Notes: generated from the sequence alone by a model not told the origin. A stretch of 64,000 nt of DNA from an uncultured Gemmiger sp. (GCA_944388245.1 CALXIA010000006.1:1-64000), one strand, 5' to 3'; positions 20,265 to 30,154 are shown, numbered from the stretch's first letter. A program made the numbers and translations.

Positions 20265-21188
20265 ATGAAGAAACCGATCCTTGTTGTCATGGCTGCCGGC
20301 ATGGGCAGCCGCTACGGCGGCCTGAAGCAGATCGACCCGGTGGGCAAACACGGCGAGGTCATCATCGACTATTCCCTGTTTGACGCCCGGCGCGCCGGTT
20401 TTGAGACGGTGGTCTTCATTATCAAGCACGAGATCGAGAAGGAGTTCAAGGAGGCCATCGGCAGCCGCATGGAGAAGCACATGAATGTGCGCTACGCCTT
20501 CCAGCAGCTGGACAACCTGCCCGAGGGCTACTCGGTGCCGGAAGGCCGCACCAAGCCCTGGGGCACCAGCCACGCCATCCTGAGCGCCGCCGCCGAGATC
20601 GACGGACCCTTCGCCGTGATCAACGCCGACGACTACTACGGCCCCGAGGCGTTCCAGGTGATCTATGATTATTTGAGCACCCACCAGGATGACGCGGTGT
20701 ATGAGTACAGCATGGTGGGCTACCTGCTGAAGAACACCGTGACCGAGAACGGCCATGTGGCCCGGGGCGTCTGCGTGACCGACGCGGACGGCTATCTGAC
20801 CAGCGTGACCGAACGCACCAAGATCGCCACCTACGAGGGCGGCATCCACTTCACCGAGGACGACGGCAAGACCTGGACCGACGTGGACGGGGACACCATC
20901 GTTTCCATGAACCTGTGGGGCTTCACCGAGAGTTTTGTGGGCGAGGCCAAGGCCCGCTTTGCCAAGTTCCTGGACAAGGCTCTGGTGGAGAATCCGCTGA
21001 AGGGCGAGTACTTCCTGCCCAGTGTGGTCAGCGAGTTGATCGCGGAGGGCAAGGCCCGGGTCAAGGTGCTGCACAGCACCGACAAGTGGTATGGGGTCAC
21101 CTATAAAGAGGATAAGCCGGTGGTGGTGCAGGCCATTGCCGACAAAACCGCCGCGGGCCTGTACCCGGAAAAGCTGTGGGAGGACTGA
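20265..21188 (+). CDS. Sugar-phosphate nucleotidyltransferase
   Basis: 307 residues, nucleotidyl-transferase fold. The N-terminal signature VVMAAGMGSRYGGLKQ binds the nucleotide, and FAVINADDYYG carries the metal-binding Asp. Probably makes UDP-GlcNAc or a UDP-hexose from the sugar 1-phosphate produced by the neighbouring kinase; the exact sugar is not decidable here. Six nt separate its stop from nahK. Start at 20265 with AAAGGAG. Confidence 0.85.
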   Translation: MKKPILVVMAAGMGSRYGGLKQIDPVGKHGEVIIDYSLFDARRAGFETVVFIIKHEIEKEFKEAIGSRMEKHMNVRYAFQQLDNLPEGYSVPEGRTKPWGTSHAILSAAAEIDGPFAVINADDYYGPEAFQVIYDYLSTHQDDAVYEYSMVGYLLKNTVTENGHVARGVCVTDADGYLTSVTERTKIATYEGGIHFTEDDGKTWTDVDGDTIVSMNLWGFTESFVGEAKARFAKFLDKALVENPLKGEYFLPSVVSELIAEGKARVKVLHSTDKWYGVTYKEDKPVVVQAIADKTAAGLYPEKLWED

Positions 21189-21194
21189 ACCGCT

Positions 21195-22307
21195 ATGAAA
21201 TGCACCGCTGAACAGATCCTGAATGAAGCCCTGGCCGCCTGGGACTGGAACGGCCAGGTGGCCGGCGCGCTGCGCTACGGCGCGGGCCACATCAACGATA
21301 CCTTCTGCGTGTATGTGCAGGATGAGGCCGGCGACTGCGTTCGCTACATTCTGCAGCGCATCAACACCAACACCTTTACCGACCCGGAAGGCCTGATGGA
21401 GAACATCTGCGGGGTGACCGGCTACCTGCGCAAGGTGATCGAGGAGCAGGGCGGCGACCCGATGCGGGAGACCATGAACGTGGTGCCCACCCGGGAGGGC
21501 AAGGCCTGGTACGCCGACTCGGACGGCGGCGCCTGGCGGGTGTACACCTTTGTGGAGGGCACCGTCTGCCTGCAGAAGGTGGAGCAGCCCCAGGACTTCT
21601 TTGAGAGCGCGGTGGCCTTCGGCAACTTCCAGCGCCAGCTGGCCGGTTACGACGCGGCCACCCTGCACGAGACCATCGCCCGGTTCCACGACACCGCCAA
21701 CCGGTACGCCAACTTTGAAAAAGCTCTGGCGGCTGACGCCTGCGGCCGTGCCAAGGATGTGGCGGAGGAAGTGGCCTTCGTCAAGGCCCGCAAAGAGGAC
21801 TGCAGCTACATGATGAACCTGCTGGCCGAGGGCAAGCTGCCGCTGCGGGTCACCCACAACGACACCAAGCTGAACAATATCCTGATGGACAAGGCCACCC
21901 GCAAGGGCATCTGCGTGATCGATCTGGACACCGTGATGCCGGGCCTGGCCGCCAACGACTACGGCGACTCCATCCGGTTCGGCGCCAACGACTGCGCCGA
22001 GGACGAGCCCGACCTGTCCAAGGTGAACTTCAGCCTGCCGCTGTTTGAGAGTTACACCAAGGGCTTTTTGCAGGCGGCCGGCGACGCGCTGACCCCGCTG
22101 GAGAAGGAGACCCTGCCCTGGGGCGCCAAGCTCATGACCCTGGAGTGCGGCATCCGGTTTTTGACCGACTACCTGGAGGGGGACCACTACTTCCGCACCC
22201 ATCGCCCGGGCCAGAACCTGGACCGCTGCCGCACCCAGTTCAAGCTGGTGCGGGACATGGAGGCCGCCTGGGATGAGATGGCCGCCATCGTGAAAAAATA
22301 CAGCTGA
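21195..22307 (+). CDS. nahK: N-acetylhexosamine 1-kinase-like phosphotransferase
   Basis: 370 residues, APH/choline-kinase fold, matching NahK of the lacto-N-biose pathway, which phosphorylates GlcNAc/GalNAc at the anomeric hydroxyl. YGAGHINDTF is the N-terminal signature, ILQRINTNTF the ATP-binding strand, RVTHNDTKLNNILMD the catalytic HND loop and VIDLDTVMPG the metal-binding D. DYGDSIRFGANDCAEDE is typical of the subfamily. In intact loci the GH112 phosphorylase sits alongside; here only a tail-like remnant is seen, fused to the permease. Confidence 0.88.
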   Translation: MKCTAEQILNEALAAWDWNGQVAGALRYGAGHINDTFCVYVQDEAGDCVRYILQRINTNTFTDPEGLMENICGVTGYLRKVIEEQGGDPMRETMNVVPTREGKAWYADSDGGAWRVYTFVEGTVCLQKVEQPQDFFESAVAFGNFQRQLAGYDAATLHETIARFHDTANRYANFEKALAADACGRAKDVAEEVAFVKARKEDCSYMMNLLAEGKLPLRVTHNDTKLNNILMDKATRKGICVIDLDTVMPGLAANDYGDSIRFGANDCAEDEPDLSKVNFSLPLFESYTKGFLQAAGDALTPLEKETLPWGAKLMTLECGIRFLTDYLEGDHYFRTHRPGQNLDRCRTQFKLVRDMEAAWDEMAAIVKKYS

Positions 22308-22323
22308 TTCTTCGCTCTATGCA

Positions 22324-22359
22324 AGGAGCGGCGCCCCGCGCGGGGCGCCGCTCCTTTTT
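22324..22359. terminator. Terminator between nahK and the coat-like gene
   Basis: AGGAGCGGCGCCCCG (22324-22338) and its complement (22341-22355) form a 15-bp stem with T5 on the plus strand. Convergent genes probably share it. Confidence 0.85.
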
Positions 22360-22364
22360 GCTTG

Positions 22365-22829
22365 TCAGCAGGACATACCGTTGGCCTGCATATAGGCAGC
22401 CAGTTCCAGGCCGTGGTTCTGCTCAGCCTGCTGGATGCCGGCCAGCACCTGCCGGGCGGCCGGGTCGTTGAACTCAAACACCGCCGTGTTGTACACCGCC
22501 GCCACATACTTTTCGGTGGCCAGCAGGTCCGCCAGCAGATAGGCGTCGCTCTGCTTTTCGGCGCGGGTGGTCTTGGCTTTCAGATCCTTGGCCGGTTTGG
22601 GCTGGCTGTTCTGCGCCTTGCTCTGGCCCTGCTGGGCGGGCATCTGCCCCGCCAGCATGCCGGTCACCGTGTCACAGTGGCCCTCCTCCGCCTGTTCGAT
22701 CTTTTTCAAAATCTGTTTCAGGCCGTCGTCGCAGGCAGCCTCGGCCGCCTTATGGTATTTTTCGGCGCAGAGTTTTTCCTCATTCTGCAGATCCTTCAAA
22801 AAATTCTTTTCTTTCTGTGTCCAGGTCAT
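22365..22829 (-). CDS. CotF-like spore coat / ferritin-fold protein
   Basis: 154 residues in two helical halves joined by a Gln/Lys/Pro-rich linker. WTQKEKNFLKDLQNEEKLCA and SDAYLLADLLATEKYVAAVY resemble the helices of the CotF/ferritin-like spore-coat family. Likely a soluble mother-cell or coat protein; I cannot assign a reaction. The ATG at 22829 has AAAGGAG 9 nt upstream. Confidence 0.7.
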   Translation of the reverse strand: MTWTQKEKNFLKDLQNEEKLCAEKYHKAAEAACDDGLKQILKKIEQAEEGHCDTVTGMLAGQMPAQQGQSKAQNSQPKPAKDLKAKTTRAEKQSDAYLLADLLATEKYVAAVYNTAVFEFNDPAARQVLAGIQQAEQNHGLELAAYMQANGMSC

Positions 22830-22914
22830 ACCATCTCGCTCCTTTCGGGTTTGGGAACAGTATGCCCGGACGAGCGGCGCGTATGTATCGCCGCACAAAA
22901 CTCCTTGTTTTCCG

Positions 22915-25900
22915 TTACGACCGCCGCTTTTTGACCACCAGCACGGCACCGGCGACCAGGGCGGCCGCGGCCAGCGCCAACAGCAGGCACAGTATGACCG
23001 GCGGCGTGCCGGCCGAAGCATCTTCCACGACCGGGGCAGTTGCTTGTGCGGGGGCGGAGTTTTGTGCCGGGGCGCTCCCATTGACCAGCACATAGGTGCT
23101 GAAGTGGGTCAGGGTGGCCGTAAAGGTATTGTCCGCTTCATCCACCTTGATGGGGATCTCTTCCCGCTCGCCGGCATCCGGCACGTAGAACATCTTCAAC
23201 CCGTCCGCGGAAAGATGGCCGGGGATCTGCGCGGTAAAGGTCACTGGCTCGCTGGGCTGTACCGGCTGTTCATCCAGCAAAGCGTCGATCTCCCACACCG
23301 TCACCCGGTCCATGGTGGCCATATCCGCCAGCGCGGTCTCCACCCGGTCGTAGATCTCCCCTTGGGTGACCGGCTCCACCCGGATAATCGTGCCGCCGGC
23401 AAAAACATCCCGGGCATTCTCCAGCACAATCGAATGTTCCGTGTTGTTGTCCACCACGACCAGGCGTTCCGCTTCGTCGGCCGGTTCAGCGGTGGGCGCA
23501 GCGGTGGGCTGCGCCGCGCGCGCTGTGGGCCGCGGCGTGGCTGCGGGCACGGAGGCAGGCGCGGGCTGGGTCACAGGGGCCGCGGTCGGCCGGGATACCG
23601 GCGCGGCGGTCGGATCCGGCGTGGGCTGAACGTCCGGCGTGGGTGCCGGGTCCGGGCTGGGCACCGGGGCGGGCGAAGGCTCCGCGTCGGGCGAAGGCTC
23701 CGGATCAGGGCCGGGGACGGCGGCCGGCTCAAACTGGCCGGATACGCTGACCGGGCCCGCCGGCATAAGGAACGTATAACTTACACCCGCCTGCTGCACC
23801 GTCACATTTTGCTGGACGCCGCTGGCGTCGGCCACAACAAGGCTTCCGTCCCGGAAACGATACCCGACAGCAGGCTGCGCCGTCACGGTGACGGTATCGT
23901 TCAGACCGGCCTCGCCGGCGGAAGCGGTCAGGGTCCCGTTTTCTGCCGCCGCCACGGTGACCGGCCAGGTCTGCCTGGCAAACTCCGCCCGGATCTCCCC
24001 GTCCGCGGCAACGTTGGCAACCGTCCAGGTGCCGTTTGCCTCATTCAGTACGGCGGCCTGGTCGCCCAGGGTCACCCGCTCTACCCGGAAGCCCGGGTCC
24101 GGGATCGCCTGCACCACCGCGGTGCCGCCCGTCTGGACCTTCTGCGCGGCCGGCTTGACAGCGCCGCCCTCATTGGCCGCGGCGCTCAGGGTGTGCATGA
24201 CCGTATCGGCCCCCACAAAGGTCACCTGTATCCGCAGATCGCCGGTGACCGGGCTCACGGTGAGGGTATCCCCCTCGGCGGGCACCGCCCAGGGCTGCCC
24301 GTTTACCGCAATGCCGCCCACGATATGCCCTTCATTGGGTAGCATCCGGATCTGCGCTTCGCCGCCGTCAAAGACTTCGCTCTGCAGCACTTCGACCTGG
24401 CCGTTGCCAACAGCCTCGGCCTGCACGGTGTGATCCGGGATCGGCTCAAACGCCGCCTCCAGAGTCACCCCCTGGGCCGGCATCCGGAACTTGAACGTGC
24501 CGTCCGGCATGGTTTCCGGCAGCAGGGTGCCGCCGTCCGCCAGCAGGATCTTCAGGCTGCCCGCAGCCAGGCGCATACCGGCGTCGGGCTGCGCGGTCAC
24601 CACGACCTCCTGCCGATAGGCGGCGGTCCCCTCCACCGAGACGGTCAGCTGACCGCCGGTGATGCCGGCCGCGATCTGCACCGGGTACGGTTCGGCCGCA
24701 AACTGCGCGGTGACATCCACCGCACCCGCGGGCATAACAAAGGTAAGGACGCCGGGTTCCGTTTCGGTAAGGGTCTGTTCCGCGCCGTTCGGGCCGGTGA
24801 CCTTCAGCGAACCGTCCACCAGCCGGTAGCCCGTGAACTCCTCCACCCGCAAGGTGACCGTATCTCCCTGCACCGCCTTCAGGCTGGAGGGGGTCACAAC
24901 GCCGCCCTCGCCGGTGTTCAGGCGGATCTCGTACATCGCCGGGGCAAACACCACCTGCACCTGGGTGTTCTGCTGGATGTTGGTCAGCAGCAGACGGCCG
25001 TCCTCCGGAATGCTCCAGGAGCGGTTGTTCACCAGGATCTTGCTGACCTGATACCCCTCATTGGGCAGCAGCTCGATCACCGCGCTGCCGCCGGGCTTCT
25101 GCTGCGCAGCGGTGAGCAGACGGGCGCTGCCGTTTTCACTGGCCGCCACCGATACCGCCAGGCTGTCGGCAGCCGGTCCGCCCTCCCCCAGCCGCGCCAC
25201 CCCCGCATAGTCCCCGCGGCTGTAACCGCCGGTGACCGTCACGGTCAGCAGATGGTTTTGGTTGCTCTGGGTATCGGGGGCCTCCACCCGCCACATCCGG
25301 GCGGACACCTTGCCGTTGGTGCCCAGCGTATCGGTGGTCAGCGTCTCGGGCTGTACCGGCTTGCCGTCCAACTCAAAGGTAAACTGGCCGTACACATTGG
25401 TATCGCTTTTGTCGCCCATCGGGGTGACGCCGGCATACAGCTGCACGCCGGTACCATAGAACTGCACGCTGAAGGATGCGCCCTCCTTTTTGGTGCGGGT
25501 AAAGCCCAGGTTCTGGTTCTGCGCGTCCTGTACGTGCGCGACCCAGCCGTTCTGCTCATCCGGGTCCGCGTTGAATCCGCTGTTGTCAGACCCCATGTTC
25601 TTTTCTGTGACGGGGGCCGGATCGTAGAGGAAATGGTTGCGGGCGGATACGTCGGTGACCCGCTGGTTCAGGTATTCCTGCACCGCTGCCGGGCCCTGGC
25701 TGTTGGTCTCGGTCAGGTCGGCGGGCAGTTGGCCCACCCAGGTGACCCGGGCGCCGTCGATGCCGGCCTGGCTGGCGGCGGTTTTGCGGATCGTCAGGGT
25801 ATGGACCCCTTGCGTCAGGCCTTCAAACACCAGGCTGCCCTGGCCATTGGTGCCGGCCTTCCACTGGGGTTCCCCTTCGTCGCTGGTGATGGCCGCCTGG

Positions 25901-28900
25901 ATGTATTGGGCCTGGTCCGCCCGCAGCAGCAGTTCCACCCCGGTGCCGTAGAAGGTAAAGGTGGCCTTAGCGCCGTTCCAGTTGGAGAAATGCCCGTCGT
26001 TTTCCAGCGGATATTGCGTCATGCTCGAGCCGTTCCTCTCGGTTTCCCGATAGGACCAGAGCGAATCGTAGTTGAACCGGAACAAGCCGGTGCCCATGGT
26101 GTTGTCGTTCACCGTGAGGCTGGCGGGCCGGGCAGGGTCCACGGCGGTGAGCGCGGTGTCCACTTCATACACGGCGGGCAGGCCCTGCGCCGCGGTGATC
26201 TGAAGCCGGATCCCGGCGGCCTGCACCGCATCGGCTGCCGCACAGGTCCAGATCCCGGCTTCGGGCACAGCCGCGCCCAGAGCGACCCATTCGCCGGCCG
26301 CGTTCTTATACTCCACCGTCATGGCCTGGATGGCGGCGCCCTTTTCGGTCACGGTCACCTGGTTCAGAGCCGTGGCCGCAAAGGTCTTTTCCAGCGTATA
26401 GCTGTCGGCCTCCTGCTGGGGCTGCCAGTAGGTGGCGGGATGGCCGTCAAAGGCGAAAGAAGCGTACGCGCCCTCTTTTTGGGAGGTGGCGGAGGCGGTG
26501 GTGTTGATCGCCCAGAAGTACAGATTGGCCTCGCCGCCGCCCAGCACCACCGTAAAGCGGCCCTGTTCGTCCAGGGTGACCGGCTTCAGCGCGCCGTTGT
26601 TGTCCTTGTCCACCTCATACAGGGTGTAATTGGCGTCCACAAACGCGGGATCGGTTGTGATGGTGATCCGCTGGCGGGTATTCGCGGACGAGCCCGCCTC
26701 CCGGGCGGGGATGTTGAACTGGTTGTACTTCTCGGCGGTGCCGGCCACCAGGCCGTTCATGACCATGAACGCCTTGGGCGCGGTGGAATCGGCAAAGTAC
26801 TCTTTGATCTCGCTCTCATACAGGCCGGGCAGGGTGTTGAAGTAGCCCAGCACCACATCGCCGGTCTTGCCGCTGTGCGCGGTGGACAGGCTCTCCACAT
26901 CCACGGCCGCCAGCCCGAACTCCTGGTTCTTGGCCGCGGATTCGGACGACTCAAAATCCCCTCTCCGGAAACCGGACGCGGTGGCGTTGTTCTCCCGGCC
27001 CAGCTCACCGATCTTGAACATGATCCAGTCGTTGTTCAGCCGGGTCAGCTGGTCGTCGATGGCATGCACCCGGTCGATCAGTTCGCCCCATTCCAGCAGG
27101 CCGCGGGTAGGGGTGCCGTCCTCGTCCCACAGATAGGAGCGGTCAAACTGGTACTCCACCCGGAAGAAGTTCAGCCACTTCATACCGGACAGGATCGAGG
27201 TGTTCAGCACCAGATTTTTGTTGGACTGGGTATGGTTGAAGGCAAAGGCGTCCAGATACTGCCCGAACAGGATCGGCTGCGCGCCGGTACCGTCCACCCC
27301 GCCGTAGGCCAGCCGGCGGTAGCGGTCCCAGGTAGGCAGGTTCAGCAGCTGGCGGGCCGCGCCTTTTTGCACGTTGGCGTTGGACAGGTTGATGCTGGAG
27401 GGATTGGCCCAGCTGCTGTCTCCGTAATAGTCATCCCATGTGAGCAGATCCGGCTGGGCAATCCGCAAATACTCTTGCAGCTGGTTCTCACCCCACTGGT
27501 TGGGGAACTGGTTTGTATGCAGGATCACGCCGGGATAATGCTGACGGGTCCATGTGAACCATTCTCCAAACGCCTCGGCCTCGCTGGTGCTGTAGCCGCC
27601 TTCATCACCAAAGCAGAAGCTGATCGCGTTGCGGATGTAGGGCAGCATGGATTCCGGCACAAACTCCCGGGGTTCGCCGGCGTTGGCCATGTTGTTGCCG
27701 CCGAAGGGCGCCTTGGCGATGCCCCACAGGGAATCCGGATTGTACAGCATGTAGTCGGCGTTTTCAAAGTCGGGGTCATAGAACAGCGGGCCGTCATAGC
27801 CGAACTGCTCGGCCTCCTCCACGGTGGGGGTGCCGCGGCCATAGCCGCCGCTGGGGGTCCAGCCCAGCATGGGCAGGCCCCGTTCCACCACGGTAGCCTG
27901 GCCGGAGGCCAGGTACTGATGCCGGTCCTCATGCTGCCAGGGCACCGACGCGCCGTCGGGGGCGGGCAGCTTTTCAGGCACTTCGCCCGAATCCACAAAG
28001 ATCATGAACTGGTAGATCCGCAGATCGCTCGCCGGGCGCTGCCAGCGGCCGACCGAAAACCGGATATAGCGCGCGTCGTAGGACACGCCCAGTTCATAGC
28101 GGGTAACATTCTGGTGATACTGCGTACCGGTATTCAGATTGCCTTCCGTGACCGGGGTCTCCCAGTGCACACCGTCGGTACTGACCGAGATCTTGGCACG
28201 GTTGGTACCCAGTGCCAGGTTGGAGGGCCCGAAAGCCGCCCGGATGCGGCTGACGCTGTACACATCCCCCAGGTCCACGGTGAACAGTTCCACCGGCTCG
28301 TCGGTGCCGGTGCCGTCGGGCAGAACATTGCCCGGCACGCTCCAGTAGCTTTCGGTGGTGGTCACATAGCTGCCGTCCGCCTTGCCGCTCTCGGGCAGCA
28401 CCACCATATTCTCTTTTTTGAGCACCTCAAGCAGCTTGTCCTCGTTGCCTTTATCGGTCGTGACCTTCAAGGCCTGCAGGATCTCCGGGTACTCCGCGAT
28501 CGGCACCCGGCCCCGGTAGTCGGCGTCGGTCTTGGTGATGGTAACGGTGTACACATTGCTGACGCCGTTGTCCGTGACCTTGACCTCCACCGGATATTCC
28601 CCCGGCTCGGCCACGCTCAGCTTGACAAAGCCCTGACCGTTCAGCGCCTGGCCGTTTACCGTGACCTGCGCGCTCGGGGATTCGGCAAAGGGATATACCT
28701 GCACCTCGCTCACCGAGCGATAGGCAGTGCCGGTATACTGGGTGACATCGGGATCAAAGCCGATATCGTTGGGGTCGGCCCCCTCCGGATATCCGCCCGG
28801 AGCCTGGAGTTCATACACCCGGTCCAGGATCAGGTTGGACAGCCGCGGTAAAGTTCCGGCGGCCCGGACCGGAAGAGCCAGCCCAGGCAGGCCGCTTGCG

Positions 28901-28980
28901 AACAGCGCAAGGGCACAAAGCAGGCAGAGCAGCCGTCTGCCCGCCCGGGCGGCGGATCGCGCATGGGGCAGTCGCTTCAT
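22915..28980 (-). CDS. Giant secreted, membrane-anchored multidomain protein, putative glycoside hydrolase
   Basis: 2021 residues. Signal peptide to about 41. Cadherin-like beta-sandwich about 45-150; discoidin (F5/8 C) domain about 225-340; a 400-500-residue barrel-like region with CFGDEGGYST (~460), LLTWDDYYGDSSW (~517) and FRVEYQFDRSYLWDEDG (~610), whose paired acids look like a glycosidase site; a second discoidin-like domain about 835-940; two beta-sandwich carbohydrate-binding-like domains (NYDSLW...FYGTGVEL, then FYGTGVQLYAGV); about five tandem repeats of the bacterial/InlB-like type (about 1270-1750); a Pro/Thr-rich wall-spanning linker (about 1755-1840); and a C-terminal membrane helix with a KKRRS tail. 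No LPXTG. Neighbouring host-glycan genes suggest a mucin- or milk-glycan target. I do not recognise the catalytic family. Confidence 0.75.
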   Translation of the reverse strand: MKRLPHARSAARAGRRLLCLLCALALFASGLPGLALPVRAAGTLPRLSNLILDRVYELQAPGGYPEGADPNDIGFDPDVTQYTGTAYRSVSEVQVYPFAESPSAQVTVNGQALNGQGFVKLSVAEPGEYPVEVKVTDNGVSNVYTVTITKTDADYRGRVPIAEYPEILQALKVTTDKGNEDKLLEVLKKENMVVLPESGKADGSYVTTTESYWSVPGNVLPDGTGTDEPVELFTVDLGDVYSVSRIRAAFGPSNLALGTNRAKISVSTDGVHWETPVTEGNLNTGTQYHQNVTRYELGVSYDARYIRFSVGRWQRPASDLRIYQFMIFVDSGEVPEKLPAPDGASVPWQHEDRHQYLASGQATVVERGLPMLGWTPSGGYGRGTPTVEEAEQFGYDGPLFYDPDFENADYMLYNPDSLWGIAKAPFGGNNMANAGEPREFVPESMLPYIRNAISFCFGDEGGYSTSEAEAFGEWFTWTRQHYPGVILHTNQFPNQWGENQLQEYLRIAQPDLLTWDDYYGDSSWANPSSINLSNANVQKGAARQLLNLPTWDRYRRLAYGGVDGTGAQPILFGQYLDAFAFNHTQSNKNLVLNTSILSGMKWLNFFRVEYQFDRSYLWDEDGTPTRGLLEWGELIDRVHAIDDQLTRLNNDWIMFKIGELGRENNATASGFRRGDFESSESAAKNQEFGLAAVDVESLSTAHSGKTGDVVLGYFNTLPGLYESEIKEYFADSTAPKAFMVMNGLVAGTAEKYNQFNIPAREAGSSANTRQRITITTDPAFVDANYTLYEVDKDNNGALKPVTLDEQGRFTVVLGGGEANLYFWAINTTASATSQKEGAYASFAFDGHPATYWQPQQEADSYTLEKTFAATALNQVTVTEKGAAIQAMTVEYKNAAGEWVALGAAVPEAGIWTCAAADAVQAAGIRLQITAAQGLPAVYEVDTALTAVDPARPASLTVNDNTMGTGLFRFNYDSLWSYRETERNGSSMTQYPLENDGHFSNWNGAKATFTFYGTGVELLLRADQAQYIQAAITSDEGEPQWKAGTNGQGSLVFEGLTQGVHTLTIRKTAASQAGIDGARVTWVGQLPADLTETNSQGPAAVQEYLNQRVTDVSARNHFLYDPAPVTEKNMGSDNSGFNADPDEQNGWVAHVQDAQNQNLGFTRTKKEGASFSVQFYGTGVQLYAGVTPMGDKSDTNVYGQFTFELDGKPVQPETLTTDTLGTNGKVSARMWRVEAPDTQSNQNHLLTVTVTGGYSRGDYAGVARLGEGGPAADSLAVSVAASENGSARLLTAAQQKPGGSAVIELLPNEGYQVSKILVNNRSWSIPEDGRLLLTNIQQNTQVQVVFAPAMYEIRLNTGEGGVVTPSSLKAVQGDTVTLRVEEFTGYRLVDGSLKVTGPNGAEQTLTETEPGVLTFVMPAGAVDVTAQFAAEPYPVQIAAGITGGQLTVSVEGTAAYRQEVVVTAQPDAGMRLAAGSLKILLADGGTLLPETMPDGTFKFRMPAQGVTLEAAFEPIPDHTVQAEAVGNGQVEVLQSEVFDGGEAQIRMLPNEGHIVGGIAVNGQPWAVPAEGDTLTVSPVTGDLRIQVTFVGADTVMHTLSAAANEGGAVKPAAQKVQTGGTAVVQAIPDPGFRVERVTLGDQAAVLNEANGTWTVANVAADGEIRAEFARQTWPVTVAAAENGTLTASAGEAGLNDTVTVTAQPAVGYRFRDGSLVVADASGVQQNVTVQQAGVSYTFLMPAGPVSVSGQFEPAAVPGPDPEPSPDAEPSPAPVPSPDPAPTPDVQPTPDPTAAPVSRPTAAPVTQPAPASVPAATPRPTARAAQPTAAPTAEPADEAERLVVVDNNTEHSIVLENARDVFAGGTIIRVEPVTQGEIYDRVETALADMATMDRVTVWEIDALLDEQPVQPSEPVTFTAQIPGHLSADGLKMFYVPDAGEREEIPIKVDEADNTFTATLTHFSTYVLVNGSAPAQNSAPAQATAPVVEDASAGTPPVILCLLLALAAAALVAGAVLVVKKRRS

Positions 28981-29232
28981 GGGGATTCCTCCGTTTCGTT
29001 GGTCGATGGTTCCTGCCGCTTTTAAGCGCAGCAGCGTCTGTTTTCATCATACCTGCCGAAACGCTGATTAAAAAGTAGACAATTTTGCATTGTGGTGCAA
29101 TATTTTTATGCTTTATGCGGCAAAGCCGGTTTCCCCCGTGATTTGACGCCCGATCGGCGCCATGGCGGCTTAGGGCCCCGGCCGAAAACCAAAGGCCCTG
29201 ACGCAAACCGCCCGTAGTTTGTTATTCCGATG

Positions 29233-29763
29233 TTATCGGGCAAAGTTGATAAAATCTTTTGGATACAGTTCGTAGTCAACGGATGACTGCCACTCTCCCA
29301 GCTGGTCCGTCCAGGCGTTTTCGTTGACCCGCAGCTTCGTAAATCCAAGCCGCTCATACACATGCTGCGCCCGCTTGTTTTTCAGATTGGTGTCCAGAAC
29401 GATCTTCTCAAAGCCCAGATCCCGGAACAGCGCCGCGATCAGCAGGCTCAGCAGGATCTTTCCCGCGCCCTGATCCTGCCTGGAAACATCGCAGATCTTG
29501 ATGCCGATCTCCGCTGTTCGACCATCCGGGCTGCGATAGTTCATCTCCCCGATGGGCGCATGATCCATCTCAATGATCAGCTGCCTGCCCGTTTTGTCCG
29601 AATTTCTCCGCAGGCCGGCCGCGATATCCTCCGCTTTTTCGCCCGTTCCATGGGGAAACCCCGCATACGCCATGATCTTCCCGTCGTTCCACCACCGGGC
29701 AAGCTGTTCCGCATCGTCCTCGGTCGCGTTGCGAATGAGCAGATTCTTGTATGCCAGCAGCAT
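29233..29763 (-). CDS. GNAT-family N-acetyltransferase
   Basis: 176 residues. RNATEDDAEQLARWWND is the RimJ/aminoglycoside-acetyltransferase-like N-terminus, SRQDQGAGKILLSLLIAALF the acetyl-CoA loop, and NKRAQHVYERLGF the final motif of the fold. The substrate is unknown. Start at 29763 with AAGGAGA 6 nt upstream. Lies downstream of tRNA-Tyr but is separated from it by a terminator. Confidence 0.85.
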   Translation of the reverse strand: MLLAYKNLLIRNATEDDAEQLARWWNDGKIMAYAGFPHGTGEKAEDIAAGLRRNSDKTGRQLIIEMDHAPIGEMNYRSPDGRTAEIGIKICDVSRQDQGAGKILLSLLIAALFRDLGFEKIVLDTNLKNKRAQHVYERLGFTKLRVNENAWTDQLGEWQSSVDYELYPKDFINFAR

Positions 29764-29809
29764 GTCCTTCTCCTTTTTATTCAACGGTTGTACGAGGGCC
29801 GCGCGCCGG

Positions 29810-29846
29810 ACAAAACAAGAACCCCCCGCCGGAATCCGGCGGGGGG
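29810..29846 (-). terminator. Terminator of tRNA-Tyr
   Basis: CCCCCCGCCGG (29822-29832) pairs with CCGGCGGGGGG (29836-29846), followed on the minus strand by TTCTTGTTTT, six nt after the CCA end of the tRNA. Confidence 0.85.
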
Positions 29847-29851
29847 CTTGT

Positions 29852-29937
29852 TGGTGGGAGCGGGTGGATTCGAACCACCGAAGCAATTATGCAACAGATT
29901 TACAGTCTGCCCCCATTGGCCGCTCGGGAACACTCCC
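29852..29937 (-). tRNA. tRNA-Tyr (anticodon GTA)
   Basis: 86 nt including an encoded CCA. Acceptor GGGAGTG/CGCTCCC (one G-U), discriminator A, D-arm CCCGAGCGGCCAA, anticodon loop CTGTAAATC with GTA, a long class II variable arm, and T-loop GGTTCGAATCC. Class II structure plus GTA identify tyrosine. Confidence 0.95.
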
Positions 29938-29969
29938 ACATGTTCGCCGCTCTCAACGAGTGCTTGATT

Positions 29970-29998
29970 ATTATAGCAGGCGCAGCGGGAAATTGCAA
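29970..29998 (-). promoter_or_regulatory. Promoter of tRNA-Tyr
   Basis: On the minus strand, TTGCAA (29993-29998), a 17-nt spacer and TATAAT (29970-29975), 32 nt upstream of the tRNA 5' end. Confidence 0.75.
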
Positions 29999-30088
29999 GC
30001 CTTTTTGCAAAAAAATTTCCCGACCGGTCCGCTCCGGCACTTCATGACAGAAAAGTTACAATTTGTACTTATTTCCGGACGGCGTTTC

Positions 30089-30097
30089 TGGTATAAT
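30089..30097 (+). promoter_or_regulatory. Extended -10 promoter of citrate synthase
   Basis: TGGTATAAT at 30089-30097 is an extended -10 (TGn-TATAAT). No good -35 lies at 17 nt, which fits the extended-10 class. Confidence 0.55.
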
Positions 30098-30154
30098 AAA
30101 AATCGTTAATCAGATTAAACATCCAACATCGTGCAAAAGGAGGGAGTGCGTCTT

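Noticed and set aside
23470..23715. Tandem DNA repeat in the Pro/Thr-rich stretch
   Set aside because: The repetition is the codon pattern of a proline-rich wall-spanning linker, not an independent repeat element.
29362..30109. Plus-strand open frames over the GNAT gene and tRNA
   Set aside because: They run through a clear tRNA-Tyr, its promoter and its terminator on the opposite strand.
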